Shown one piece after another: positions 1 through 6,884 of a stretch of 11,598 nt of DNA. The stretch comes from an uncultured Angelakisella sp. (GTDB lineage Bacteria > Bacillota > Clostridia > Oscillospirales > Ruminococcaceae). Position 1 is the first letter of the stretch, and the number at the start of each line of letters is the position of its first letter. The notes beneath the pieces are model-generated. The model worked only from the letters and a program-made list of their open reading frames with translations. It was not told the origin of the DNA and did not search any database. The stretch is from NCBI GenBank assembly GCA_937914895.1, contig CALGIL010000477.1:1-11598 (forward strand), read 5' to 3'. Made by a program: the position numbers and the translations under genes.

Positions 1-11
1 GGGGGGCCTGT

Positions 12-830
12 TTAAGTCCGGCCGCTTCTGGCCTCTTCCCCGCCCCTGGTTACGGACCGCTTCCGGGTCAGGGAGCCGGGCAGCAGCTGGGTCAGCTTTT
101 CTTCAATAAACCGGGGGTTGTCCCCCGCCTGAATGGACTGGACGCCTTCGGCCACGATCATCTTGCACAGGTACTCCTCCTCGTGGCGGATTTTCAGCTT
201 GTTGGAGATGGGCATAAAGAGCATGTTAGCCAGCACAGAGCCGTAAAAGGTGGTCACCAGGGCCAGGGCCATGGCGGGGGCCACCTTGGAGGCGTCGTCC
301 ATCTGCTTAAGCAGGTTGATCAGCCCCATCAGGGTGCCGATCATTCCGAAGGCGGGGGCAAAGGCCGCCCCCCGGTCGTAAAATTCCCGGTCCTGGGCGT
401 GGCGGTCATCCATATACTCCAGCTCCGTGGCCAGCAGCTCCCGCACCTTTTCCGGGTCCACGGCGTCCACCACCAGCATCATGCTGTTTTTTAAAAAGAC
501 GTCCTGGGTGTCCGCCAGCTTGCTTTCCAGGGACAAAAGGCCGTTGATGCGGGCCTCGGTGGCCAGGTCCACAATCTGCTGGATGTACTTGATGGGGTCG
601 TATTTGGTGGGAAAGTAGACAATCCTCAGGTGTTTGGGGATTTTGAGCCAGGCGCCAAGGGGATAGGACATCATCAGCGCCACAGCCGTGCCGCCGATGG
701 TGACAATGACGCTGGGAATATCCACAAAGTTTTTCAGGTTTGCCCAAACAATGCCCGCATCCGTAAAGACAATGCCGTACAAAATGACCAGGACACTTAG
801 TACGGTGGCAACAATCGACATGATATCCAT
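12..830 (-). CDS. motA: Flagellar motor stator protein MotA
   Basis: MotA forms, with MotB, the proton- (or sodium-) driven stator that pushes on FliG. The 272-residue product has the family layout: membrane segments near residues 5-23, 37-57, 155-175 and 184-206, with a large cytoplasmic loop between the second and third. Arg94 and Glu102 (in ARINGLLSLES) align with E. coli Arg90 and Glu98, which contact FliG, and Pro159 and Pro185 align with the functional Pro173 and Pro222. The basic C-terminal tail (TRKRS onward) is not conserved. The start is the first ATG after an in-frame TGA. Its ribosome site is poor: the nearest GAGG lies about 16 bases upstream, so translation may depend on coupling to flbD, 48 bases upstream. 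It stops 11 bases before the window edge; motB is expected next but cannot be seen. The ion used cannot be decided from this sequence. Confidence 0.95.
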   Translation of the reverse strand: MDIMSIVATVLSVLVILYGIVFTDAGIVWANLKNFVDIPSVIVTIGGTAVALMMSYPLGAWLKIPKHLRIVYFPTKYDPIKYIQQIVDLATEARINGLLSLESKLADTQDVFLKNSMMLVVDAVDPEKVRELLATELEYMDDRHAQDREFYDRGAAFAPAFGMIGTLMGLINLLKQMDDASKVAPAMALALVTTFYGSVLANMLFMPISNKLKIRHEEEYLCKMIVAEGVQSIQAGDNPRFIEEKLTQLLPGSLTRKRSVTRGGEEARSGRT

Positions 831-878
831 GGATTTACATTCACATCCTCATCCTTGATGTACAAGCGGCGCACGCCA

Positions 879-1064
879 TTACGGAAACCGGACCTGTTTG
901 CGGAACTCCATGACCTTTCGCACGACCTCCTCCATGGGCTCCCGGACAATGAGCACGTTGCCGTTGGTGAGCACAATGGTGGTGTCGGGGTTTTCGGTCA
1001 CAGTCTCGATGAGGTCGGAGTTGAGCACAAATTCTTCGCCGCGCAGCTTTGTCAGTGTAATCAT
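879..1064 (-). CDS. flbD: FlbD/SwrD family flagellar protein
   Basis: This small cytosolic protein of 61 residues matches the FlbD family, called SwrD in Bacillus subtilis, where it raises motor torque and is needed for swarming. Typical features seen are the start MITLTKLRGEEFVLN, the central PDTTIVLTNG turn and the C-terminal REPMEEVVRKVMEFRK helix. The ATG is preceded by GAGGA with 7 bases of spacing. It lies between the hook gene flgE and motA, the usual place for this family in Clostridia, which supports a role with the stator. The 107-base gap before it holds a strong palindrome (1122-1153) that could lower or separate its expression from flgE. Family membership is clear; the molecular mechanism is not established. 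Confidence 0.92.
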   Translation of the reverse strand: MITLTKLRGEEFVLNSDLIETVTENPDTTIVLTNGNVLIVREPMEEVVRKVMEFRKQVRFP

Positions 1065-1084
1065 GTTGTTTCCTCACTTCCTGT

Positions 1085-1098
1085 CCCTTGGGCAAGGG
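1085..1098 (-). other. Small hairpin in the flbD leader
   Basis: CCCTT and AAGGG form a five-pair stem around a four-base loop, about ten bases upstream of the GAGG ribosome site of flbD and downstream of the 32-bp palindrome. It has no T tract. It may only be a weak leader structure. Confidence 0.3.
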
Positions 1099-1121
1099 GG
1101 TGTCCGCATTTGTTTGGCCCA

Positions 1122-1153
1122 CCCATGGCGGCGGCGCGCGCCGCCGCCATGGG
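1122..1153. repeat. Perfect 32-bp GC-rich palindrome between flgE and flbD
   Basis: The half-site CCCATGGCGGCGGCGC is followed directly by its exact reverse complement, with no mismatch over 32 bp. In the operon mRNA this folds into a stem of up to 14 pairs with a four-base loop, starting 18 nt after the flgE stop. Neither side is followed by a T run, so it is not a standard intrinsic terminator. It could stabilise the 3' end of upstream hook mRNA against exonucleases, slow transcription into flbD-motA, or be a dispersed intergenic repeat. Confidence 0.85.
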
Positions 1154-1171
1154 CCGCAGGGGTCGGGGGGC

Positions 1172-2812
1172 TTACCGCTTCAGATTGATCAGTTCCTCCA
1201 GCATGGTGTCGGATACGGTGATGAGCCGGGAGTTGGCCTGAAAACCCCGCTGGGTGGTAATCATGTCCGAAAACTCCTGGGACAGGTCCACGTTGGACAT
1301 CTCCAGGGCGCTGCCCTTCAGGGCGCCGGTGCCGTGCTCGCCGGGGATGGCAATGCCCGGTTCTCCGGAGTTCTGGCTCCAGGCAAAGTAGCTGTTGCCG
1401 CTTTGGACAAGGCCCTTGGGGTTATCAAAGGTGGCAAGGTCGATGCGGCCGATGACCAGGTTGCCAAGCTCGGCGTGGCTGGCGTTGATGGTGCCGTCGG
1501 AGCCGATGGCGATGCCGGTGAGGTCCTTGATGGTCTGGGGGCCGCCCACGGTGCCGCCGGTGAGCTTGAAGCTGCTGCCGCCCAGGCCCAGGTCCTTGGA
1601 GGGTACGCTGGCCGCCGCCGTCCCCGCGGCATCCGCCCAGGTATAGGGCGTTGCGTGGGTGCCGTCTCCACCATTGTTTGTGCCGATGACGGCGTCATAT
1701 TTGGGGTAGGTCAGGGTAATGGTGTCGTCCTTGTCCGCCCCGATGTCCTCGTTTTTCAGCAGGACCGACCCGGCGGAGGCCATCTGGCTTTTCTTGATCT
1801 GCGCCGAATAGGTTTTTCCGTCCACCACCGCCGTAATGGTCAGATATTCCTCAAAGGTGTCGCCCACATCCGGCACCGTCTGTTCCATCGAGTAGGTGAT
1901 GGCGCCGGAGGAAGAAAACTTATCCCCCACGGACACAAAGCCGAAGCCGCCAAACATGCCGGAGCCCACCGTCACGCTGCCCTTTACATAGCCGAAGTTA
2001 TCGTCCACCAGCTGGGCACCGGTCAGATTTGCAAAATCGGGGTCCATGTCCAGGGTAAAGCTCCCCGCGGGGTGCTGCGCGCCCTTGTTGGCCTCGGTGA
2101 TGGCGTCGTTGACGGCGTCGGTCAGGTCCGCCATGTTGGCAAAGACCTCGTTGGAATTCAGGCGGACGGTAATGTTGCCCGTCCCGTCCAGGACCGCCTC
2201 CGCCCTTTTGTGCAGGGGCAGGTCGGTGGCCAGGGAGAAGTTGAAGTTGACGTTGCCCTCCTTGGTGGGGTTGCCGGCGGTGATGGTAAAGGCCTTGCCG
2301 TTGATGGACCCCGCGTACCCGCCGGCCTTTTGGCTGACGGAGGGGATGCTGAACTGAATTTTATTGCTGCCGGGGGCCACGCCCAGGGGGTTGCCCGAGG
2401 TGCCCAGGACAAAGTAGCCGTTGGAATCGATGAGGTTGCCCGCCGCGTCGATGTCCAGCATGCCGGCCTTGGTGTAAAAGATGTTGCCGTCGTTATCCAT
2501 GACCTGCAAAAAGCCCTCGCCGGTAATGGCCACGTCCAGGGGGTTGCCCGTGGGGGTCATGGTGGACTGGCCCATCAGCAGGTCCACGCTGGAAATGGAG
2601 GCGCCGTAGCCCACCGAGGAGGGGTTGATGCCGCCCCGGTTGGTGGTGGCCGCGGCGGCGCCGCGGACGCTTTGGTAGTACATATCGCGGAAGGTGGCGC
2701 GGCTGGATTTAAAGCCGTAGGTATTGACGTTGGCAATGTTGTTGCCGATGACGTCCATGCGGGTCTGGTGGGCCTTCATGCCCGCCACACCGGAATACAT
2801 CGATCTGACCAT
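1172..2812 (-). CDS. flgE: Flagellar hook protein FlgE
   Basis: FlgE polymerises into the hook that joins the rod to the filament; it is exported by the flagellar type III apparatus and has no cleaved signal. The N-terminus (MVRSMYSGVAGM, then NNIANVNTYGFK at residues 24-35) is the rod/hook signature, and the C-terminus (residues 499-546, with FSDMITTQRGFQANSR) is the matching helix-forming end. Residues about 81-158 fit the conserved inner hook domain (TPTGNPLDVAITGEGFLQV). At 546 residues it is longer than B. subtilis (about 264) or E. coli (402) FlgE; the extra length is a Gly/Thr/Asp-rich middle of about 160-430, probably surface-exposed. It contains no cysteine, so the cysteine-lysine cross-link described for spirochaete hooks is not possible. 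GGAGG lies 11 bases before the ATG, slightly far, but the start matches the family's MMRSMYSG. Confidence 0.96.
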   Translation of the reverse strand: MVRSMYSGVAGMKAHQTRMDVIGNNIANVNTYGFKSSRATFRDMYYQSVRGAAAATTNRGGINPSSVGYGASISSVDLLMGQSTMTPTGNPLDVAITGEGFLQVMDNDGNIFYTKAGMLDIDAAGNLIDSNGYFVLGTSGNPLGVAPGSNKIQFSIPSVSQKAGGYAGSINGKAFTITAGNPTKEGNVNFNFSLATDLPLHKRAEAVLDGTGNITVRLNSNEVFANMADLTDAVNDAITEANKGAQHPAGSFTLDMDPDFANLTGAQLVDDNFGYVKGSVTVGSGMFGGFGFVSVGDKFSSSGAITYSMEQTVPDVGDTFEEYLTITAVVDGKTYSAQIKKSQMASAGSVLLKNEDIGADKDDTITLTYPKYDAVIGTNNGGDGTHATPYTWADAAGTAAASVPSKDLGLGGSSFKLTGGTVGGPQTIKDLTGIAIGSDGTINASHAELGNLVIGRIDLATFDNPKGLVQSGNSYFAWSQNSGEPGIAIPGEHGTGALKGSALEMSNVDLSQEFSDMITTQRGFQANSRLITVSDTMLEELINLKR

Positions 2813-2845
2813 AATGCAAAAATCCTCCTTTTGTGCGAACCGTCC

Positions 2846-2869
2846 GGGTCCCTCTGTCAGTCGGGGCCC
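2846..2869 (-). other. Imperfect hairpin in the flgE leader
   Basis: GGGCCCC and GGGACCC pair in the mRNA around a ten-base loop, with one central A-C mismatch. It lies in the 79-base gap before flgE, about 20 bases upstream of the flgE ribosome site, and has no T tract. It may act in mRNA stability; a chance GC-rich match is possible. Confidence 0.35.
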
Positions 2870-2891
2870 AAGTAGCCTCCAAAAGGTCCAG

Positions 2892-3293
2892 CTAAATGAT
2901 GACGGTTCCCGTAATGTTGGTAATGACGTTTCCTTTCAGGTCGCCCTCGCCCAGGGCGGTGATGATGGTGCCGTTTTTTGCGCTGACAATAAAGGCCGTG
3001 CGGTCCACCAGAATCAGCGTGTCGTCCAGGCCCTTCTGCCGGGCAAGGGCCATGCCCTCCTGCAGGCGCTCCATGCTTCCGGGGGTAATTTCAATGCTGC
3101 GCTCCTGGATGCGGCTGGCCGCGTGCTTGGAAAATTGGATGGACTGCCGTCCGGCCATCTGCTGCTGCAAAAGCTCCCGAAAGGGCTGGCCCTGGGGTTC
3201 GTCCTCGGGCTTGTGGGGCTTTTGCGGGGCTGTGCCGGGGGTGCCGGTTACAACCGGCCTTGTCAGGCGATTCTGAAGAATCCTGTCATCCAT
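2892..3293 (-). CDS. TIGR02530-family flagellar operon protein
   Basis: This 133-residue protein fits the 'flagellar operon protein' family TIGR02530, found between flgD and flgE in many Clostridia and of unknown function. The N-terminal 50 residues are Pro/Gln-rich and look disordered. The conserved part begins at FSKHAASRIQER (54-65), followed by a helix (MERLQEGMALARQKG) and a beta-rich end containing ILVDRTAFIVS and ITNITGTVII. No signal peptide or membrane segment is visible, so it is probably cytosolic or an export substrate. The ATG is preceded by GGGAG with eight bases of spacing; the gap from flgD is 42 bases. Its constant place beside the hook cap and hook genes suggests a hook-assembly role, such as a chaperone or regulator; this is inference. 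Confidence 0.85.
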   Translation of the reverse strand: MDDRILQNRLTRPVVTGTPGTAPQKPHKPEDEPQGQPFRELLQQQMAGRQSIQFSKHAASRIQERSIEITPGSMERLQEGMALARQKGLDDTLILVDRTAFIVSAKNGTIITALGEGDLKGNVITNITGTVII

Positions 3294-3335
3294 GACTGTC
3301 TCTCCCTTCCCTGCCGGCTGGGGTGCCGCGGGGGA

Positions 3336-3866
3336 TCATGTTTCCTGGCCGTCCCCGCCCTGGTCGTCGCCACCGTCCTCGGGGAGCTGTGTTTCCGCGG
3401 TGGTTTTGTCGTGGTACTCCATAATCTGCGCCAAGCTGAACTTTTTGCCGTTGACATAGACGCTGAACTCGTTGTCCACAATGGAAATGCGCTGGATGGT
3501 CCCCGTCTCCTTTTCCAGGGCGCCGGACACCGTAAACCTGGCCGCGGTCACCTCCTGGCCCACCAGGGACAGGACGTAGTTGGTCTTCATGTACTCGGCC
3601 ATCTCCTGCATTTGCTGCATGGTGGCAAACTGCGCCATCTGGGTGACAAACTGGGTGTCGTCCACGGGGTTCATAAAATCCTGGTTTTTCAGCTGGGCCA
3701 CCATCAGGCTTAAAAAGTCGTCCACCGTCACGCCGTTTTGCTTGTCCGTAAATACGGCGCTGTAAGTGCCGCCCGTGCCGCTGGTGCTGCCGGTATCTCC
3801 CACGGCGTCGCTGTAATAATTGGTGTAGTAGTCGCGGTAGCCGCTGCTGCCAATGGAATCTGTCAC
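3336..3866 (-). CDS. flgD: Hook-capping protein FlgD
   Basis: FlgD forms the temporary cap at the growing hook under which FlgE subunits assemble. The signature region is residues 49-86, with DDFLSLMVAQLKNQDFMNPVDD, wait-free in sequence and followed by FVTQMAQFATMQQM. The later part (about 98-150, containing LVGQEVTAARF and VNGKKFSLAQI) fits the beta-rich FlgD domain. The 176-residue length is short compared with E. coli FlgD (about 230) but within the Firmicutes range. The N-terminus is unusual in carrying five tyrosines in GYRDYYTNYYSD (9-20), and the tail is acidic and Gly-rich. The start is GTG, supported by AAAGGAGG eight bases upstream; no in-frame ATG fits as well. It follows fliK by 19 bases and precedes the TIGR02530 gene, matching the hook-assembly block. 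Confidence 0.94.
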   Translation of the reverse strand: MTDSIGSSGYRDYYTNYYSDAVGDTGSTSGTGGTYSAVFTDKQNGVTVDDFLSLMVAQLKNQDFMNPVDDTQFVTQMAQFATMQQMQEMAEYMKTNYVLSLVGQEVTAARFTVSGALEKETGTIQRISIVDNEFSVYVNGKKFSLAQIMEYHDKTTAETQLPEDGGDDQGGDGQET

Positions 3867-3885
3867 TGGGCGTTCCTCCTTTGGG

Positions 3886-5040
3886 TCAGATGTAGGCGTT
3901 CAGGGCCCCGCCATACAGCGTGCCGGATGCCGCGGCCGGCGGAATGTCCTCCAAAAGCCGGTCCGGGAAAAGGGATGTGCGTCCCCGGGCCTCGCGGTCG
4001 GGCTGCTGTCCGGGCCTGTGGTTTTGGTTTTGCTGCTGGGGCTGCTGTCCCGCCGCCGTATAGCTCTCCGCCACCGCAATTTCCTGCAGCTCGGCCTGCA
4101 GGGGGGTCAGAGCGGTTTGCAGGGCCGCCGCGCCGCGGTTGAGGGCCTGGGCTACCTGGGGGCTGGACGTCAGGATGTTCAGGAGGACCCTGCCTTCCTT
4201 TTCCACCAGCTTAACGGTAATCTCACCCAGTCCTTCGGGCTTCAGCCGGACCACAAATTCCCCTTTGCCCGCGGCCAGGTTTTCCAAAATGCCGATGCGC
4301 AGCTGGGGGATGATCTCCCGGGCTTCCGCCTGGGCCGGCGGGGCCGTGGCTTCCAGCGTCCTGCCCTGGTCGGGCACAAACTGCTTTTGCTCCACCGCCG
4401 CCTGCAGGGCGTCGATGTCCGGGGTCTGGGTCTTTTGTGCTTTGGGCCTGTCGCCCAGCTGGTCCGCCACCCGGCGCACCGCCGCCTGGAACTGGAACGC
4501 CTCCAGGTCCGGCAGCCGGGACGGTGGGTCCGCCGCGGGGTCCGCCAGCACCTCCGGCTGCTCCGCCAGGGGGGTAACGGCCGGCTGGCTCTGCAAGGGG
4601 AATTGGCTGTGCTTCTCTCCGGTTTCCGCCGGGGCGGCCGTGGGCAGCGCCTGAAGTGCCTGGGCCATCTGGGCCGTCAAAGCCTCCGCCAGGGGCTGCG
4701 CCCCGGGAATGCCCTGTGGGGCCGCTTGGGTCATGGCCGTGTCGGGGGCTTGTTCCGGGACCGGAATGGTCAGGGTGGGCGCCGCTCCCGCCGAAAGGTA
4801 CAGCTGGGCCATCAGCTCCATGGCTTCCTCCCATCCGTCCTCCGGGGCGGTCCGGACGGGATTTTGCAGCCCGGCCAGCAGGGCGTCCGGGTCCGCCGGA
4901 CCTTCGCCCAGCCCCAGCAGCTGTGCCAGCAGCAGGGCAAAGGCGTCGCCCGCGGGCGCTTCTCCTTCCGCCGCGGCCAGGCCGCGCCAGCCCACCGTTC
5001 CCATATCCGGTGTTCTTTGCGTAATCATTGCTTCGTTCAT
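3886..5040 (-). CDS. fliK: Flagellar hook-length control protein FliK
   Basis: FliK is the exported ruler that sets hook length and switches the export gate from hook to filament substrates. From the chosen start the protein has 384 residues: a long Ala/Pro/Gln-rich, low-complexity N-terminal two thirds, then the Flg_hook C-terminal domain at about 244-330, with the core VRLKPEGLGEITVKL at 264-278 and a following alpha helix. The final 55 residues are Gln/Arg/Pro-rich. An ATG at 5067 would add nine residues, but the ATG at 5040 has a perfect AAGGAGGTGA ribosome site eight bases upstream, which lies inside the longer version, so the shorter form is preferred. Low conservation of the N-terminal part is usual for this family; the C-terminal domain and the position before flgD carry the call. 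Confidence 0.92.
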   Translation of the reverse strand: MNEAMITQRTPDMGTVGWRGLAAAEGEAPAGDAFALLLAQLLGLGEGPADPDALLAGLQNPVRTAPEDGWEEAMELMAQLYLSAGAAPTLTIPVPEQAPDTAMTQAAPQGIPGAQPLAEALTAQMAQALQALPTAAPAETGEKHSQFPLQSQPAVTPLAEQPEVLADPAADPPSRLPDLEAFQFQAAVRRVADQLGDRPKAQKTQTPDIDALQAAVEQKQFVPDQGRTLEATAPPAQAEAREIIPQLRIGILENLAAGKGEFVVRLKPEGLGEITVKLVEKEGRVLLNILTSSPQVAQALNRGAAALQTALTPLQAELQEIAVAESYTAAGQQPQQQNQNHRPGQQPDREARGRTSLFPDRLLEDIPPAAASGTLYGGALNAYI

Positions 5041-5045
5041 TTCTC

Positions 5046-5055
5046 TCACCTCCTT
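5046..5055 (-). promoter_or_regulatory. Consensus ribosome binding site of fliK
   Basis: AAGGAGGTGA is fully complementary to the 3' end of 16S rRNA, and its GGAGG is eight bases from the ATG at 5040. It decides the fliK start against the ATG at 5067 and is the strongest site seen in the operon. Confidence 0.85.
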
Positions 5056-5066
5056 TCGTGGGGTCA

Positions 5067-5084
5067 TAGCCGCGGGTGCGGCTA
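5067..5084 (-). other. Hairpin over the fliJ stop codon
   Basis: TAGCCGC and GCGGCTA form a perfect seven-pair stem around a four-base loop. The 5' arm in the mRNA includes the fliJ TAG stop. The structure lies just upstream of the fliK ribosome site and has no T tract, so it is not a typical terminator. It might protect the upstream mRNA or keep the fliK site open. Confidence 0.5.
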
Positions 5085-5531
5085 CGAGATTTGTTTGCGT
5101 ATGGAGTCGGAGGACACCAGCTCGCTGATGAACAGCTCCTCCTCCTTGGCGGCGTCTTTTTTGTACTCCTCCAGCTGGCGCTCCTCCAGCTTGTCCAGCT
5201 TACTGACCTCCTGGGAGGCGGCCAGCACCACGCCCATCTGGGCGTCCACCTTGCGCTGGGCCTGCTCCAGCTCGGCACGAAGCTGCTTTTGCTGGCGGCG
5301 GATGCTGTCCAGCCGGGTGTCGTAGGCGCGCAGCTTAGAAATCTGGGTGCCCTCCGCCTGCTCCCGAAGCATCTCCCGGGAGATGCGGGCAAATTCCCGG
5401 CCCAAAAACTCGATGCGCCCCTGGATCTGGTCCCGGGCGGCGTTCAGCCGCGACAGGGTGTTCTTCTCTTCCTCCAGCAGCTGCTCCCGATAGTCCCGCA
5501 TCCGGTCCAGGGAAAACCGAAACTTCTTCAT
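5082..5531 (-). CDS. fliJ: Flagellar export chaperone/stalk protein FliJ
   Basis: FliJ is the coiled-coil stalk that sits in the FliI hexamer ring and connects it to the export gate FlhA. The 149-residue product is rich in Glu, Arg, Gln and Leu with almost no breaking residues, fitting two long antiparallel helices (about 1-75 and 85-145). It opens with MKKFRFSLDRMRDYRE, a common FliJ beginning. The length matches E. coli FliJ (147). The start is the ATG 11 bases after the fliI stop, preceded by AAGGACGG; a longer reading frame would overlap the fliI end and lacks support. Sequence alone identifies this family weakly because coiled coils resemble one another, but the place directly after fliI makes the call firm. 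There is no YlxF/MotE-like gene between it and fliK, unlike in B. subtilis. Confidence 0.92.
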   Translation of the reverse strand: MKKFRFSLDRMRDYREQLLEEEKNTLSRLNAARDQIQGRIEFLGREFARISREMLREQAEGTQISKLRAYDTRLDSIRRQQKQLRAELEQAQRKVDAQMGVVLAASQEVSKLDKLEERQLEEYKKDAAKEEELFISELVSSDSIRKQIS

Positions 5532-5542
5532 GGTCCGTCCTT

Positions 5543-6862
5543 TCAGCCTACAATGCGCAGCATTTCCTGCAGGGTATCCGGAAGCTCCACCTTTTCGCCC
5601 ACCCGCTGACACAGCAGGCGGTTGATGGCGTCCATGTGGGAAATGGCCTCGTCCAGCTGGGCGTTGGTGCCGGATTTGTACGCCCCAATGGAAATAAGGT
5701 CCGCGTTATCCTGGTGGACGGACATCATGCTGCGGATTCTGCCCGCCGCCCGGTTGTGCTCCTCGGGGACGATGCCGCTCATCAGACGGCTGATGCTGCC
5801 CAGAATGTCGATGGCGGGATAGTGGCTCCGCATGGCGATTTTGCGGGAGAGGACAATATGCCCGTCGATGATGCCCCGGACGGTGTCCGAGATGGGCTCG
5901 TTGGTGTCGTCGCCCTCCACCAGCACGGTGTAAATGCCGGTGATGGACCCTTTTTCAAAGTTGCCGGAGCGCTCCAGCAGCTTGGGCAGGGCGGAGTAGA
6001 TGGAGGGGGTGTAGCCCCTGGCCACCGGGGGTTCGCCCACGCTGAGGCCCACCTCCCGCTGGGCCATGCAAAACCGGGTGAGGGAATCCATCATCAGCAG
6101 CACGCTGAGGCCCTTGTCCCGGAAGTATTCGGCAATGGTGGTGGCGGTCAGGGGGCATTTGCTGCGCATCATGGCGGGCTGGTCCGAGGTTGCCACCACC
6201 AGCACCGAGCGGGCCAGGCCCTCCGGCCCCAGGTCCCGCTCCATAAATTCCACCACCTCGCGCCCGCGCTCGCCCACCAGGGCGATGACGTTGACGTCGG
6301 CCTTGACGTTTTGGGCAATCATGCCCATCAGGGTGCTTTTGCCCACGCCGCTGCCGGCAAAAATGCCCATCCTTTGGCCCTTGCCAATGGTCAGCATCCC
6401 GTCAATGGCCTTTACCCCCAGCTCGATGACCTCGGTGATGGGGGGCCGGTCCATGGGGTTGGAAACGGTGCCGCCGATGGGGTAGCAGACCCCGCCGGGG
6501 ATGTCCGGGCCGCCGTCGATGGGGTGGCCCATGGCGTCCACCGTGCGGCCGATAAGGCCGTCGCCGACACGGATCATTAGCTTTTGGCCGGTGTTGGCAA
6601 CGGTGCTGTCAAAGCCGATGCCGTCAATTTCGGCGTAGGGCATCAGCTGGACCAAGTGGTCCTTCATGCCCACCACCTCGGCAAAGGTGTCGTGGTCCTC
6701 GCCGATGGAGATGCGGCAGATGTCCCCAATGTTGCAGGTAATGCCGGTGGCCTCCACCGTCACCCCGGCAATTTTGCTGATTCTGCCCTGGTGGGTGTAC
6801 AGATCCCCCAGCCGGACGGCCCGGCGCACCGCGGAGGTGTCCGGCATGGTTCTGCCCGCCAT
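5543..6862 (-). CDS. fliI: Flagellum-specific ATPase FliI
   Basis: FliI is the cytosolic ATPase of the flagellar type III export apparatus, related to the F1 beta subunit and held by FliH. It shows the Walker A motif GSGVGKST at residues 170-177, the catalytic-glutamate segment GERGRE at 197-202, Walker B LLMMD at 255-259 and the SGNFEKGSITGIYTVLVEGDD block at about 299-319. The C-terminal domain (about 365-439) ends in IVG. The 439-residue length is standard. The reading frame stays open upstream for another 112 codons, but these overlap fliH; the ATG at 6862 has GGGGGAGG six bases upstream and gives the normal family start. A 22-base gap separates it from fliH. The ATG five codons later is possible but lies farther from the ribosome site. 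Confidence 0.97.
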   Translation of the reverse strand: MAGRTMPDTSAVRRAVRLGDLYTHQGRISKIAGVTVEATGITCNIGDICRISIGEDHDTFAEVVGMKDHLVQLMPYAEIDGIGFDSTVANTGQKLMIRVGDGLIGRTVDAMGHPIDGGPDIPGGVCYPIGGTVSNPMDRPPITEVIELGVKAIDGMLTIGKGQRMGIFAGSGVGKSTLMGMIAQNVKADVNVIALVGERGREVVEFMERDLGPEGLARSVLVVATSDQPAMMRSKCPLTATTIAEYFRDKGLSVLLMMDSLTRFCMAQREVGLSVGEPPVARGYTPSIYSALPKLLERSGNFEKGSITGIYTVLVEGDDTNEPISDTVRGIIDGHIVLSRKIAMRSHYPAIDILGSISRLMSGIVPEEHNRAAGRIRSMMSVHQDNADLISIGAYKSGTNAQLDEAISHMDAINRLLCQRVGEKVELPDTLQEMLRIVG

Positions 6863-6884
6863 GGTCGTCCTCCCCCTTCCGCGG

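Noticed and set aside
1088..2875. Long plus-strand open frame opposite flgE (595 codons)
   Set aside because: It is a Gly/Val/His-rich shadow caused by GC-rich codons of flgE, with no family resemblance; flgE itself is unmistakable.
3853..5325. Long plus-strand open frame opposite fliK and fliJ (490 codons)
   Set aside because: Arg/Gly/Leu-rich shadow without motifs, crossing three genes and their ribosome sites on the other strand.
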